Positions 23,693 to 30,747 of a stretch of DNA of 34,817 nucleotides are shown one piece after another (position 1 is the first letter of the stretch; every line of letters begins with the position of its first letter). Origin of the DNA: Streptomyces sp. ISL-94. GTDB lineage: Bacteria > Actinomycetota > Actinomycetes > Streptomycetales > Streptomycetaceae. The position numbers and the translations under genes were made by a program. Under the pieces are notes generated by a model that saw nothing but the letters and a program-made list of their open reading frames with translations, ran no database searches and was not told the origin of the DNA. Location: the NCBI RefSeq assembly GCF_018614075.1, contig NZ_JAGGOZ010000126.1, positions 1 to 34,817 on the forward strand, read 5' to 3'.

Positions 23693-24418
23693 GACCCCGC
23701 GAAGATCCTCACGCTGGCCGACGGCACGGAGATCTCCGCGGAGACGGTCCTGCTGGCCACCGGGGTCTCGTACAACCGCCTCGAAGCCCCCGGCGCGGAC
23801 CGCTTCGAGGGGGCGGGCCTCTACTACGGCGCGGCGACCACGGAGAGCTCGGCCTGCATCTCGCAGCACGTGTTCATCGTCGGCGGCGCCAACTCGGCCG
23901 GCCAGGCGGCGGTCCACTTCGCCAAGTACGCGGCCCGCGTGACGGTCCTGGTCCGCGCGGCCTCCCTCGACGCGAGCATGTCCCGCTACCTGATCGACGA
24001 GATCGACCGCACCCCGAACATCGAGGTGATTGTCCGTACGACGGTGGTCCGCCTCGACGGCGACGAGCATCTGGAACGGCTGGTCCTGCACGACGCGGAC
24101 ACCGGCGAGGACACGGAGGTCCCGGCCCGCTTCCTGTTCACCTTCATCGGCGCCCGCCCGCACACCGACTGGCTGTCGGGCGTCGTCGAGCGCGACGAGT
24201 ACGGCTTCGTCCTCACCAGCTCGGACCTGATCGCGAACGGCGGCGAACTGCCGGCCGAGTGGAGCCTGGAACGCGCGCCGTACCCCCTGGAGACGAGCGT
24301 CCCGGGCGTCTTCGCGGCGGGCGACGTCCGCGCCCACTCCGTGAAGCGGGTCGCCTCGGGCGTCGGCGAGGGCGCGATGGCGGTCTCCCTCATCCACCGC
24401 TACCGCTCGATGGGCTGA
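23690..24418 (+). pseudogene. C-terminal half of a thioredoxin-reductase-like FAD oxidoreductase
   Basis: The frame reads NDPAKILTLADG, then VLLATGVSYNRLEAPG, SSACISQHVFIVGGANSAGQ (NADPH-binding Rossmann core GGANSAG), ASMSRYLIDEIDRTPNIEV, RFLFTFIGARPHTDWL and, before the end, PGVFAAGDVRAHSVKRVASG. This is the C-terminal ~243 aa of the ~550-aa fused (response-regulator-like or cNMP-binding) thioredoxin-reductase family common in Streptomyces. The N-terminal sensory domain and the FAD GxGxxG region are absent and no start codon with a ribosome-binding site exists near the joint. It is therefore a truncated gene; an internal GTG at 23870 would give a protein without a complete FAD site. Confidence 0.8.
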
Positions 24419-24473
24419 GAGCGAACACCGAAGCTCTTGTGATCAAGCCCCCAGCGGACGCAACGTTGATTAC

Positions 24474-24974
24474 ATGATTACAGCCGAACAGAGCGAACAG
24501 CTCCGTGTCTGGTTCGCCGAGCGCCTGCCGGTGGACATCTACGCATCCCTCGTCTCGGTCACGGTCGACCGCGAGGAGATCACGGTCGTCGGCACCATCC
24601 CGGCGACCGAGTCGGCCAAGGAGTTCCGCGAACGCACCCGCGAGCAGCGCATCGAGGTGGCCCGCGAGGCCGAGGAGCTCTACCGCCGCAAGGTCGCCTG
24701 GGGCGTACGGACGGGTGAGGAGACGGTCCTCTTCACCCACCTCGCCGTCCCGGTGATGACCCGCCTGCGCCAGTCCGAACGCCAGGTCCTCGACACCCTG
24801 GTCGCCGGCGGCGTCGCCCGCAGCCGGGCCGACGCCCTCGCCTGGTGCGTGCGCCTCGTCGGGCGCAACACCGACGCGTGGCTGACGGAGCTGCGCGACT
24901 CCCTGGACAAGGTCCACCAGGTCCGCGCACAGGGCCCGGACGCACCGGACTCCATGAAGTCCGGGCCCGAATGA
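24474..24974 (+). CDS. Conserved-looking protein of unknown function (166 aa)
   Basis: A soluble, charged protein not assigned to a family. The N-terminal half starts MITAEQSEQLRVWFAERLP and includes EEITVVGTI and a long Arg/Glu-rich helix around ESAKEFRERTREQRIEVARE. The C-terminal part reads SERQVLDTLVAGGVARSRAD followed by ALAWCVRLVG, which looks like the helices of a ribbon-helix-helix or antitoxin-like fold (compare 'G.ARSRSEALR.A'). That is a guess from pattern only. The ATG at 24474 lacks a strong ribosome-binding site and follows the truncated flavoprotein by 55 nt. It is collinear with the ABM-globin pair, 71 nt upstream of it. Confidence 0.7.
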   Translation: MITAEQSEQLRVWFAERLPVDIYASLVSVTVDREEITVVGTIPATESAKEFRERTREQRIEVAREAEELYRRKVAWGVRTGEETVLFTHLAVPVMTRLRQSERQVLDTLVAGGVARSRADALAWCVRLVGRNTDAWLTELRDSLDKVHQVRAQGPDAPDSMKSGPE

Positions 24975-25045
24975 GTAAAAAGCCCCACCCCGGCACATGA
25001 TCGCGTAAGGCTGGCCACGACCACCACCCAGGGAGGGCACGCACC

Positions 25046-25369
25046 ATGACCACCACCGTCGAATACATCCGCTACCGGATCGCATTGGACGACCAGCCGG
25101 CCTTCGAGGACGCGTACGCCCGGGCCGCCGAGGCCCTGGCCGCTTCGCCCGAGTGCATCGACTACGAGCTGGCGCGCTGCGAGGAGGAGAAGGAGCGCTA
25201 CATCCTCCGCATCCGCTGGACCTCGGTCGACGCCCACCTCAGCGGCTTCCGCAAGGGGGAGCACTTCCCCGCGTTCTTCAGCGCGATCCGTCCGTACGTG
25301 ACGGCCATCGAGGAGATGCAGCACTACGTCGTGACCGGCATCGTGGGAACGGGAAAGGCCTCCGCATAA
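25046..25369 (+). CDS. Antibiotic biosynthesis monooxygenase (ABM) domain protein
   Basis: A 107-aa single-domain ferredoxin-like-fold protein of the cofactor-free ABM/quinol monooxygenase group. It shows YIRYRIALDDQPAFEDAYAR, PECIDYELARCEEEKERYIL and IRWTSVDAHLSGFRKGEHFP with the W.S..AH..F pattern, and a final strand EEMQHYVVTG. The ATG at 25046 follows GGGAGG. The TAA is 2 nt before the start of a truncated globin, so both are made from one message. A natural globin-ABM fusion has been described in Streptomyces avermitilis (from memory), supporting a shared function, perhaps oxidation of a quinol or a nitric-oxide or oxygen-linked reaction. Confidence 0.85.
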   Translation: MTTTVEYIRYRIALDDQPAFEDAYARAAEALAASPECIDYELARCEEEKERYILRIRWTSVDAHLSGFRKGEHFPAFFSAIRPYVTAIEEMQHYVVTGIVGTGKASA

Positions 25370-25371
25370 CC

Positions 25372-25935
25372 ATGAGCACCACACCCACCGTCTACGAGTG
25401 GATGGGCGGCGCGGAGGCGATGAACCGCCTCACCGACGCCTTCTACGCCCACGCCCTGCGGGACGAGATCCTGGCCCCGGTCTTCGCCGGCATGGGCTCG
25501 CAGCACCCGCAGCACGTCGCGGTCTGGCTGTCGGAGGTCTTCGGCGGCCCGTCGGACTACACCGCCCACCACGACGGCCACCAGCACATGGCCACCAAAC
25601 ACCTGGGCCGCGGCATCACCGAGAAACAGCGCCGCCGCTGGGTGGACCTCCTGATGGACACGGCCGACGAGGTCGGCCTCCCGACGGACCCCGAATTCCG
25701 CGCGGTGTTCGCCTACTACATCGAGTGGGGCACCCGCATGGCCCTGGTCTACTCGGGCCCCAACCCACCCCCGGTCAACGCAGCCGACATCCCAGTCTGG
25801 TCCTGGAACCAAACCCCACCCTGGATCCCCAAAACCCCACGACCTAATGCCCCGGCCCGGCCAACGGTCGAGGCGCGGCCAAACCCAGCCCGGGCACGCC
25901 TGAGGCGCGGCCAAACCCAGCCCGAGCACGCCTGA
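25372..25935 (+). CDS. Group II truncated hemoglobin
   Basis: Heme protein of 187 aa. Residues 1-130 fit TrHbII: VYEWMGGAEAMNRLTDAFY with Tyr at B10, ILAPVFAGM, then HHDGHQHMATKHLGRGITEKQ, which supplies the proximal His (KHLGRGIT), and RRWVDLLMDTADEVGLP. Homologues end soon after SWNQTPPWIPKTPRP. Here the frame runs on for ~29 more residues, ending RARLRRGQTQPEHA, encoded by the 32-bp intergenic repeats that follow, so the C-terminus is an added tail. Start ATG 25372 lies 2 nt after the ABM stop. Likely roles are oxygen or NO binding with the ABM partner. Confidence 0.88.
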   Translation: MSTTPTVYEWMGGAEAMNRLTDAFYAHALRDEILAPVFAGMGSQHPQHVAVWLSEVFGGPSDYTAHHDGHQHMATKHLGRGITEKQRRRWVDLLMDTADEVGLPTDPEFRAVFAYYIEWGTRMALVYSGPNPPPVNAADIPVWSWNQTPPWIPKTPRPNAPARPTVEARPNPARARLRRGQTQPEHA

Positions 25936-25966
25936 GGCGCAGCCACACCCAGCCTCGTCGGCGCTT
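25870..25966. repeat. 32-bp tandem repeat, three copies
   Basis: Units start GAGGCGC[GA]GCCA.ACCCAGC at 25870, 25902 and 25934; the first two differ by one base and the third is diverged. The first two units code for the extra C-terminal tail of the globin and supply its stop. The third runs into the dispersed-repeat hairpin. Confidence 0.85.
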
Positions 25967-25978
25967 GAGGCGCGGGGT

Positions 25979-25995
25979 CTGGGGCGGAGCCCCAG
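25979..25995. terminator. Hairpin between convergent globin and barstar genes
   Basis: CTGGGGC, GGA loop, GCCCCAG: a perfect 7-bp stem, part of the dispersed GGGGCGGAGCCCC element. It lies between the converging globin and barstar stops and could terminate both. Confidence 0.6.
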
Positions 25996-26013
25996 GGGTC
26001 GGCTCCGCCGTCG

Positions 26014-26418
26014 CTAGAGCCGCGGGCCCCGGCCCGACGCGGCGCCGGCAGGGCCGTCCGCCAGCAACACCGTCAACGCCGGCCCCCCACTCCGCTCCCG
26101 CCAGAAGTCCACGGCCTGCTCCAGGATCTCCCGCAGGACCTCCCAGTCAGTCGGCCGCACAGCGGCAAACCCCCGCCACGACGTCACCGCCACAAGCCGC
26201 CCCGCGGCATCCGGCAGCCACGACAAGTCGATCAGGCAGTCCGCCAGCGCATCCCAGTTCCCCCCGAACCACTCCGGCAGGAGCAACGCATCCCCGCAGC
26301 GCCGCATCAGCTCGGCCTTGCTCCGTACGCCGTCCAAGTCCAGCCGGACGGTCGTCCAGCCCGCCTCCTCGGCGGCTGCGAGCGCCGGGGCGAGCGGCTG
26401 CGGGTCCAGGGTGGTCAT
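26014..26418 (-). CDS. Barstar family ribonuclease inhibitor
   Basis: A 134-aa cytoplasmic inhibitor of the ribonuclease encoded just upstream. After a longer N-terminal strand region (WTTVRLDLDGVRSKAELMRR) comes LLLPEWFGGNWDALADCLID, the barstar helix whose WDAL..CL aspartates plug the RNase active site. The C-terminus carries WEVLREILEQAVDFWRERSG and ALTVLLADGP. The ATG overlaps the RNase stop as ATGA, so inhibitor and toxin are translated together, with the toxin gene first. This protects the producer from enzyme that fails to be exported. Confidence 0.9.
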   Translation of the reverse strand: MTTLDPQPLAPALAAAEEAGWTTVRLDLDGVRSKAELMRRCGDALLLPEWFGGNWDALADCLIDLSWLPDAAGRLVAVTSWRGFAAVRPTDWEVLREILEQAVDFWRERSGGPALTVLLADGPAGAASGRGPRL

Positions 26419-26873
26419 CGGAGAACCGCCTTGAAGGTGTCGTAGTGGTCGTCCGTGTAGTAGAACTCCCCACCCTCGCCCGTCACGATCCGCCGGGCCC
26501 CGCGATCCCGCTCCCCCGGCGTCCTCACGGTGAACTCGTGGTAGTAGCCACGCCTCTGCTTCGGCAGCGCCTTCTCGAAGTTCCCGAAGACGGTCCCGTC
26601 CTGCCGGTACGGATACGGCCCGCCCTTGTCGATGAGCGCGAGCACGTCCCGGGCCTGCTGCGGCAGCGCGTCCGCCCGTACGGTCGCCATCCCCTTCGCC
26701 CATCCGGGCGCGGCGGTGCCACCGGTACTACCCCCGGGGGCACTGGCACTGGCACTGGCGGCGGCAGGCGCGGGTTTCTGCCCACCGCAGCCCACCGCAC
26801 CGACCAGCGCGGCGCAGAGGAACAGAGCCCCCAGCAAACGCGGCAACGATCGGGGCACGTTCCGAAAGATCAT
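26415..26873 (-). CDS. Secreted guanyl-specific ribonuclease (RNase Sa type), putative lipoprotein
   Basis: A 152-aa exported ribonuclease of the barnase/T1 (N1) family. Residues 1-29 form a signal sequence ending in AVGC, a possible lipobox with Cys29, followed by an Ala/Ser/Gly linker to about residue 55. The catalytic domain is RNase Sa-like: ALPQQARDVLALIDKGGPYP, QDGTVFGNFE, YYHEFTV with the general base Glu113, RGARRIV with Arg128, and DDHYDTF with the general acid His143. The two cysteines of the RNase Sa disulfide are absent. A membrane-anchored form would differ from the freely secreted family members. The ATG at 26873 is the only reasonable start. Barstar follows directly. Confidence 0.88.
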   Translation of the reverse strand: MIFRNVPRSLPRLLGALFLCAALVGAVGCGGQKPAPAAASASASAPGGSTGGTAAPGWAKGMATVRADALPQQARDVLALIDKGGPYPYRQDGTVFGNFEKALPKQRRGYYHEFTVRTPGERDRGARRIVTGEGGEFYYTDDHYDTFKAVLR

Positions 26874-26894
26874 GCACCGATCGTGCCAAATATC

Positions 26895-26912
26895 CGATTC
26901 GCTCGCGAATCG
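26895..26912. promoter_or_regulatory. Inverted repeat upstream of the RNase gene
   Basis: CGATTCG, CTCG loop, CGAATCG: perfect 7-bp arms, 22 nt upstream of the RNase start and 11 nt after the stop of the preceding gene. It could be an operator or the end of that gene's transcript; there is no T-run. Confidence 0.45.
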
Positions 26913-26922
26913 CCCGATGACC

Positions 26923-27144
26923 TCAGAGCTTGGCCAACTTGGTGTAGGGACTCAGGACGCGTTTCTGGACCGACCCGAAGTCGACGAGAACAGCGATCCC
27001 CTCCTCGATTCCGACGACACGGCCGAGGCCGTGCTCATCGTGACTGACCCGGTCGCCGACGCTGAACTGCCGGATGGGCTGTTCAGCGGGGGCCTTGAAC
27101 GGGCTGGACGGCAAATGGCGGCGAGGTACTGCTGACTTTGTCAT
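26923..27144 (-). CDS. Small CarD/KOW-like conserved protein
   Basis: A basic protein of 73 aa: MTKSAVPRRHLPSSPFKAP, then FSVGDRVSHDEHGLGRVVGI and IAVLVDFGSVQKRV, ending SPYTKLAKL. The pattern VGDRV.H...GLG.V......V.V.FG is the beta-barrel seen in CarD-N/KOW and UvrD-C/TRCF RNA-polymerase-interacting domains. A short stand-alone form of it is conserved in Streptomyces; its role is not established. ATG 27144 was chosen because similarity starts there; the frame remains open 18 codons further. It is transcribed towards the RNase gene, 50 nt away. Confidence 0.75.
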   Translation of the reverse strand: MTKSAVPRRHLPSSPFKAPAEQPIRQFSVGDRVSHDEHGLGRVVGIEEGIAVLVDFGSVQKRVLSPYTKLAKL

Positions 27145-27225
27145 TGGAACCAGTATGCGCCCCGCAGGCCGCCTCGCGGTCCGCCGTTCGGATCTCAATT
27201 ACGGCACCATCCGCACAAGCCGCCG

Positions 27226-27250
27226 GGCCGCGGGGGCCACGGCCGCGGCC
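27226..27250. terminator. Hairpin after the SorC gene
   Basis: GGCCGCGG and CCGCGGCC form a perfect 8-bp stem with a 9-nt loop, 7 nt past the SorC stop on the minus strand. No T-run. Confidence 0.55.
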
Positions 27251-27257
27251 ACAGCGC

Positions 27258-28283
27258 CTACAGATCGTCGGGGTCGGCCCGCTCCAGCGCCGGCCGCAGC
27301 CCCGGCGCCGACTCGGTGAGCAGGTAGTCCGCGACCGCCGTGTCCGTGACGAGGCTGGTCACCAGCCCCGACCGCAGCACCGCTCCGATCGCGGAGGCCT
27401 TGCGCAGCCCGCCCGCGATCGCCACGACCTCGGGGATCCGCCGCAGCCGGTCCGCCTCTACGGTGATGCACCGCTCGCCGAGGTCCCGGCCGACCCGCCG
27501 CCCCTCGGAATCGAACAAGTGGGCGGACATCTCGGCCGCCACACCGAGGGAGGCGTAGTGGGCCCGCTCCTCGTCGCTCAGCATGTCGTGGACCGTCGAG
27601 ATGCCCGGTTCCCACGACCCGATGGAGACGGCCGCGACCGTCACCTTGTCGAAGTACTCGAAGGCCCGTGCGATCCCGGTCTGGTTCCGCAGCGCGGCCG
27701 CCGTCGCCGGATCGGGCAGCAGCATCGGCGCGTAGATCGGGTGCGCGTCGCCCCCCGAGACCTGGGCGGCCCTGCGCACGGCCTCGACCGAACCCCGCTC
27801 GGCGGTGCCCGCGTCGTAGACACCGGTCAGCTGCACCACGGTGCACGGCGGCAGCCGGTGCAGGGAGGCGGCCATGTGGATCGTCGAGCGCCCCCACGCG
27901 AGGCCCAGTACGTCGCCCTCGTTGACCAGCTCGCCCAGCAGATCGGCGGCGACCGCGCCCAGGTTCTCCGGATCGGGCGCGTCCTCGGTGGCGTCGGCGG
28001 GCGACTCCACCACGACGGCATGCCGGAGCCCGTAGCGGGCCCGGAGCGCGTCCGACCGCTCCGCGTCCAGTTCGGCCGGTACGCGGATCTCGATCCGTAC
28101 GAGGTCGCGTTCCAGCGCGGTCTCCAGGACCCGGGCCACCTTGAAGCGGCTCACGCCGAACTCCTCGGCGATCTGGATCTTGGACTTCCCCTCGAGGTAG
28201 AAGCGGCGCGCCATGGCCGCCGCCTGCACCAGCTCCGCGGGTCCCATCCGCAGGGCTGACCGTCCCGCCGACATTGCAGACAC
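27258..28283 (-). CDS. SorC/DeoR-type sugar-binding transcriptional regulator
   Basis: A 341-aa regulator. Residues about 15-55 are the HTH: MARRFYLEGKSKIQIAEEFG, then VSRFKVARVLETA. The remainder is the SorC effector domain, which binds phosphorylated sugars: DVLGLAWGRSTIHMAASL, VQLTGVYDAGTAERGS and GDAHPIYAPMLL, with VTVAAVSIGSWEPGISTV and a C-terminal IPEVVAIAGGLRKASAIGAV. The GTG at 28283 is preceded by GAGGAG 6 nt upstream; a GTG at 28307 is also in frame but lies inside a 14-bp tandem repeat and has no ribosome-binding site. It precedes the end of the rpe operon region, suggesting control by a pentose or other sugar phosphate. Confidence 0.88.
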   Translation of the reverse strand: MSAMSAGRSALRMGPAELVQAAAMARRFYLEGKSKIQIAEEFGVSRFKVARVLETALERDLVRIEIRVPAELDAERSDALRARYGLRHAVVVESPADATEDAPDPENLGAVAADLLGELVNEGDVLGLAWGRSTIHMAASLHRLPPCTVVQLTGVYDAGTAERGSVEAVRRAAQVSGGDAHPIYAPMLLPDPATAAALRNQTGIARAFEYFDKVTVAAVSIGSWEPGISTVHDMLSDEERAHYASLGVAAEMSAHLFDSEGRRVGRDLGERCITVEADRLRRIPEVVAIAGGLRKASAIGAVLRSGLVTSLVTDTAVADYLLTESAPGLRPALERADPDDL

Positions 28284-28300
28284 CGCGTTCTCCTCACTGC

Positions 28301-28328
28301 TGTTCACACTCTCGTGTTCACACTCTCG
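28301..28328. promoter_or_regulatory. Perfect 14-bp tandem repeat upstream of the SorC gene
   Basis: TGTTCACACTCTCG occurs twice head to tail (28301-28314, 28315-28328) directly before the SorC ribosome-binding site. More TTCACC words follow at about 28384-28399. It is a candidate binding site for the SorC protein itself or a replication-slippage duplication. Confidence 0.6.
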
Positions 28329-28412
28329 ACTCGTCGTTCATCCTGTCAGATCCAACGGCTGTTGATCAGCCTGGACGGCTTCCGTTCACCGAGCTGTTCA
28401 CCAAGCCTTGGC

Positions 28413-29099
28413 TCAGTGGTCGCAAGCCCACGGCGCCACGGAGATCGCCGCGTCCGCCTGCTCACGCAGCGTGCGCACGGCAGCGGCCGGCTCGACCGCG
28501 CCGTAGACCGCGCTGCCCGCCACGAAGACGTCCGCGCCGGCCTCGGCACAGCGTTCGATGGTCGACGCCGAGACCCCGCCGTCCACCTGGAGCCACAGCT
28601 CCAGTCCGTGCTTGGTGATCAGCTCCCGCGTACGGCGGATCTTGGGCAGCATGATGTCGAGGAAGGCCTGTCCGCCGAAGCCCGGCTCGACCGTCATGAT
28701 CAGCAGCATGTCGAGCTCGGGGAGGATGTCCTCGTACTGCTCGATCGGGGTCGCGGGCTTGAGCGCCATGGACGCCCGCGCCCCCTTGGCCCGGATCTCG
28801 CGCGCCAGCCGCACCGGGGCGGCCGCCGCCTCGGCGTGGAAGGTGACCGATCCCGCACCGGCCTCCACGTACTGGGGGGCCCAGCGGTCCGGGTTCTCGA
28901 TCATCAGGTGGAGATCGAGCGGGATGTCCGTGGCCCTGCTCAGGGACTCCACGATCGGCATGCCGAGGGTGAGGTTCGGGACGAAGTGGTTGTCCATGAC
29001 GTCGACATGCAGCCAGTCGGCTCCCTCGACGGCCTTCGCCTCCTCGGCGAGGCGGGCGAAGTCGGCGGACAGGATGCTGGGATAAATCTGAGCGGCCAT
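28413..29099 (-). CDS. rpe: Ribulose-phosphate 3-epimerase
   Basis: Pentose-phosphate enzyme interconverting ribulose-5-phosphate and xylulose-5-phosphate, a 228-aa TIM barrel of standard length. Family blocks are in order: IYPSILSADFARLAEEA, DWLHVDVMDNHFVPNLT (metal-binding His31 and Asp33, catalytic acid/base), LDLHLMIENPDRW (second metal His64), MTVEPGFGGQAF and VDGGVSASTI, ending in AGSAVYG. The ATG at 29099 is consistent with the N-terminus of the family. Downstream is the SorC regulator; upstream are a decayed membrane gene and, beyond an oppositely oriented reductase, rsmB and fmt, a common Streptomyces neighbourhood. Confidence 0.95.
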   Translation of the reverse strand: MAAQIYPSILSADFARLAEEAKAVEGADWLHVDVMDNHFVPNLTLGMPIVESLSRATDIPLDLHLMIENPDRWAPQYVEAGAGSVTFHAEAAAAPVRLAREIRAKGARASMALKPATPIEQYEDILPELDMLLIMTVEPGFGGQAFLDIMLPKIRRTRELITKHGLELWLQVDGGVSASTIERCAEAGADVFVAGSAVYGAVEPAAAVRTLREQADAAISVAPWACDH

Positions 29100-29177
29100 G
29101 CCCCCAGCCTGCCATGCCCCCGCTCGGTTCCGGCCACGACCCCGGAAGTCACCCGCCGCGCAGCACCGCCCGAATGA

Positions 29178-29583
29178 TCATGCAGGACCTTTCACTTGTC
29201 CTCCGGGTTCTCCTTCGGCGCGGGTTCCGGCCCGGCGGCGCGGTACCAGGGCGCGCGCCGGCGCCCACAGCAGCGTGGCGTTGACCAGGGCGACGAGGAG
29301 GACCGCACCGTAGAAGCCGGAGCCCGTCCACGTGTCGGGCGGCTCGCTCGCGGGCGGTTCCAGGCTCCAGTCGGCCGGCGGCTCGACGGGTGCGCGCGGA
29401 CCGGACAAGAGGGGCTGCCAGTGCCAGGATGCTGAAGGGTGCGGTGGCGAGCAGCGGCCAGATGCCGGCGAACCCCGCGTCCCCGGTGCGGCTGAGCACC
29501 TCCACCCAGATCTGCAGTGCGAGCACCACGGCCAAGTAGCCTCCCGGCGCCCACGGTTCGAGCTTCGACCGGCGTTTCCTCAC
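29178..29583 (-). pseudogene. Frameshifted small membrane protein (SCO4225-like)
   Basis: The GTG at 29583, preceded by GGGAGA, starts RKRRSKLEPWAPGGYLAVVL, then a helix ALQIWVEVLSRTGDAGFAG and WPLLATAPFSILALAAPL. The hydrophobic reading then moves one frame over at about 29405-29415 and continues PVEPPADWSLEPPASEPPDT, TGSGFYGAVLLVALVNATLL and a polar C-terminus ending GGQVKGPA. Together they make a ~134-aa protein with three helices resembling SCO4225-family membrane proteins of unknown function. A single-base frameshift, real or a sequencing error, is the simplest explanation. A separate product from the internal TTG at 29408 is less likely. Confidence 0.55.
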
Positions 29584-29778
29584 TGGCTCTCCCGTTCGTT
29601 CGGCAGCCAGTATGGGGAGGGCCGGGGCCTCTCACCTGAGTACGGCTGCTCAGTCCCGGATGGGGAGTCACCATGCGGCGTCCCCGCCCGCGGGCCCTGT
29701 CCGCAAAGGCCCCGCCCCCTTGCCTTCCCATCCCCTAGGGTCGCCGGAGGACATGGCGACGTGGGCGGGAGGACGAGC

Positions 29779-30744
29779 GTGCGGTACCGCGAGTTGGGAC
29801 GCAGTGGGCTGTCGGTGTCGGAGATCGGGTACGGGGCCTGGGGCATCGGGGCGTCCGGGTGGGTGGGCGCCACCGAGGACGAGTCCCTGCGTGCCCTGCA
29901 CCGCTCCATCGACCTGGGCGTGAACCTCATCGACACCGCTCGCGGCTACGGGGACAGCGAGCGCATCGTGGGCCGGGTGGTACGCGAGCGGGCCGGCGAT
30001 CAGGTGTACGTGGCGACCAAGGTGCCGCCCAAGAACCGCGTGTGGCCCGCCCCCGGCGGCCTCGACCCCTCGGAGGCGTTTCCGGGCGCGCACATCCGCG
30101 AAAGCCTGGAGGCCAGCCTGCGGGCAAGCGGCCTGGATCGTTTCGATGTCCTGCAGTTCCACGTCTGGAGCGACGAGTGGGTCGGCCGCGGCGACTGGCT
30201 GGAGACCGTTGCGGAGCTGAAGCGGCAGGGGAAGATCCGGCTGTTCGGCGTTTCCGTCAACGACCACCAGCCGGAGAACGCCCTCGCCCTGGTGCGCAGC
30301 GGTGTGGTGGACACCGTGCAGGTGATCTACAACATCTTCGACCAGGCCCCGGCCGACACCCTGTTCCCCGCCTGCGAGGAGGAAGGGGTCGGCGTGATCG
30401 TCCGCGTGGCCCTCGACGAGGGCGGCCTGACGGGGCGTGTCACGGCCGGGACCACCTTCCCCGAGGGGGACTTCCGCAGCCGCTACTTCCGCGGCGACCG
30501 TCCCGCGCAGGTCGAGCGGCGCGTCGACGCGATCACCGCCGGCCTGGGCATCTCCACCGGCGAGATGGCGGAGACGGCGCTGCGCTACGTACTCAGCGCA
30601 CCGGCCGTCTCCACTGTCATCCCCGGCATGCGCACCGTGCGGAACGTGGAGCGCAACACCGCCGTGAGCGACGGGCGTCCCCTGACCGCCGATCAGCTCG
30701 CCGTGCTCGCCAAGCACCGTTGGGAGCGCAACTTCTACTCCTGA
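29779..30744 (+). CDS. Aldo/keto reductase family protein
   Basis: A 321-aa NADPH-dependent (beta/alpha)8 enzyme. It opens RYRELGRSGLSVSEIGYGAWG. The catalytic tetrad is DTARGYGDSE (Asp and, at the normal Tyr site, YGDSE), YVATKV (Lys) and LQFHVW (His). NADPH-binding ends at VSTVIPGMRTVRNVERNTAV. The GTG at 29779 has GGGAGGA 5 nt upstream. Its stop lies only 3 nt from the stop of rsmB, which converges on it. It sits as a single reversed gene between rsmB and rpe, so it may be an insertion into that conserved block. The substrate is unknown. Confidence 0.87.
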   Translation: MRYRELGRSGLSVSEIGYGAWGIGASGWVGATEDESLRALHRSIDLGVNLIDTARGYGDSERIVGRVVRERAGDQVYVATKVPPKNRVWPAPGGLDPSEAFPGAHIRESLEASLRASGLDRFDVLQFHVWSDEWVGRGDWLETVAELKRQGKIRLFGVSVNDHQPENALALVRSGVVDTVQVIYNIFDQAPADTLFPACEEEGVGVIVRVALDEGGLTGRVTAGTTFPEGDFRSRYFRGDRPAQVERRVDAITAGLGISTGEMAETALRYVLSAPAVSTVIPGMRTVRNVERNTAVSDGRPLTADQLAVLAKHRWERNFYS

Positions 30745-30747
30745 CCC

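Noticed and set aside
23680..23700. An insertion-sequence end or recombinase site at the deletion joint
   Set aside because: No inverted repeat, core site or transposase sequence could be found around the joint; a simple deletion explains it.
25870..25966. The 32-bp repeats considered as a CRISPR array
   Set aside because: Only three copies exist, directly abutting and without spacers.
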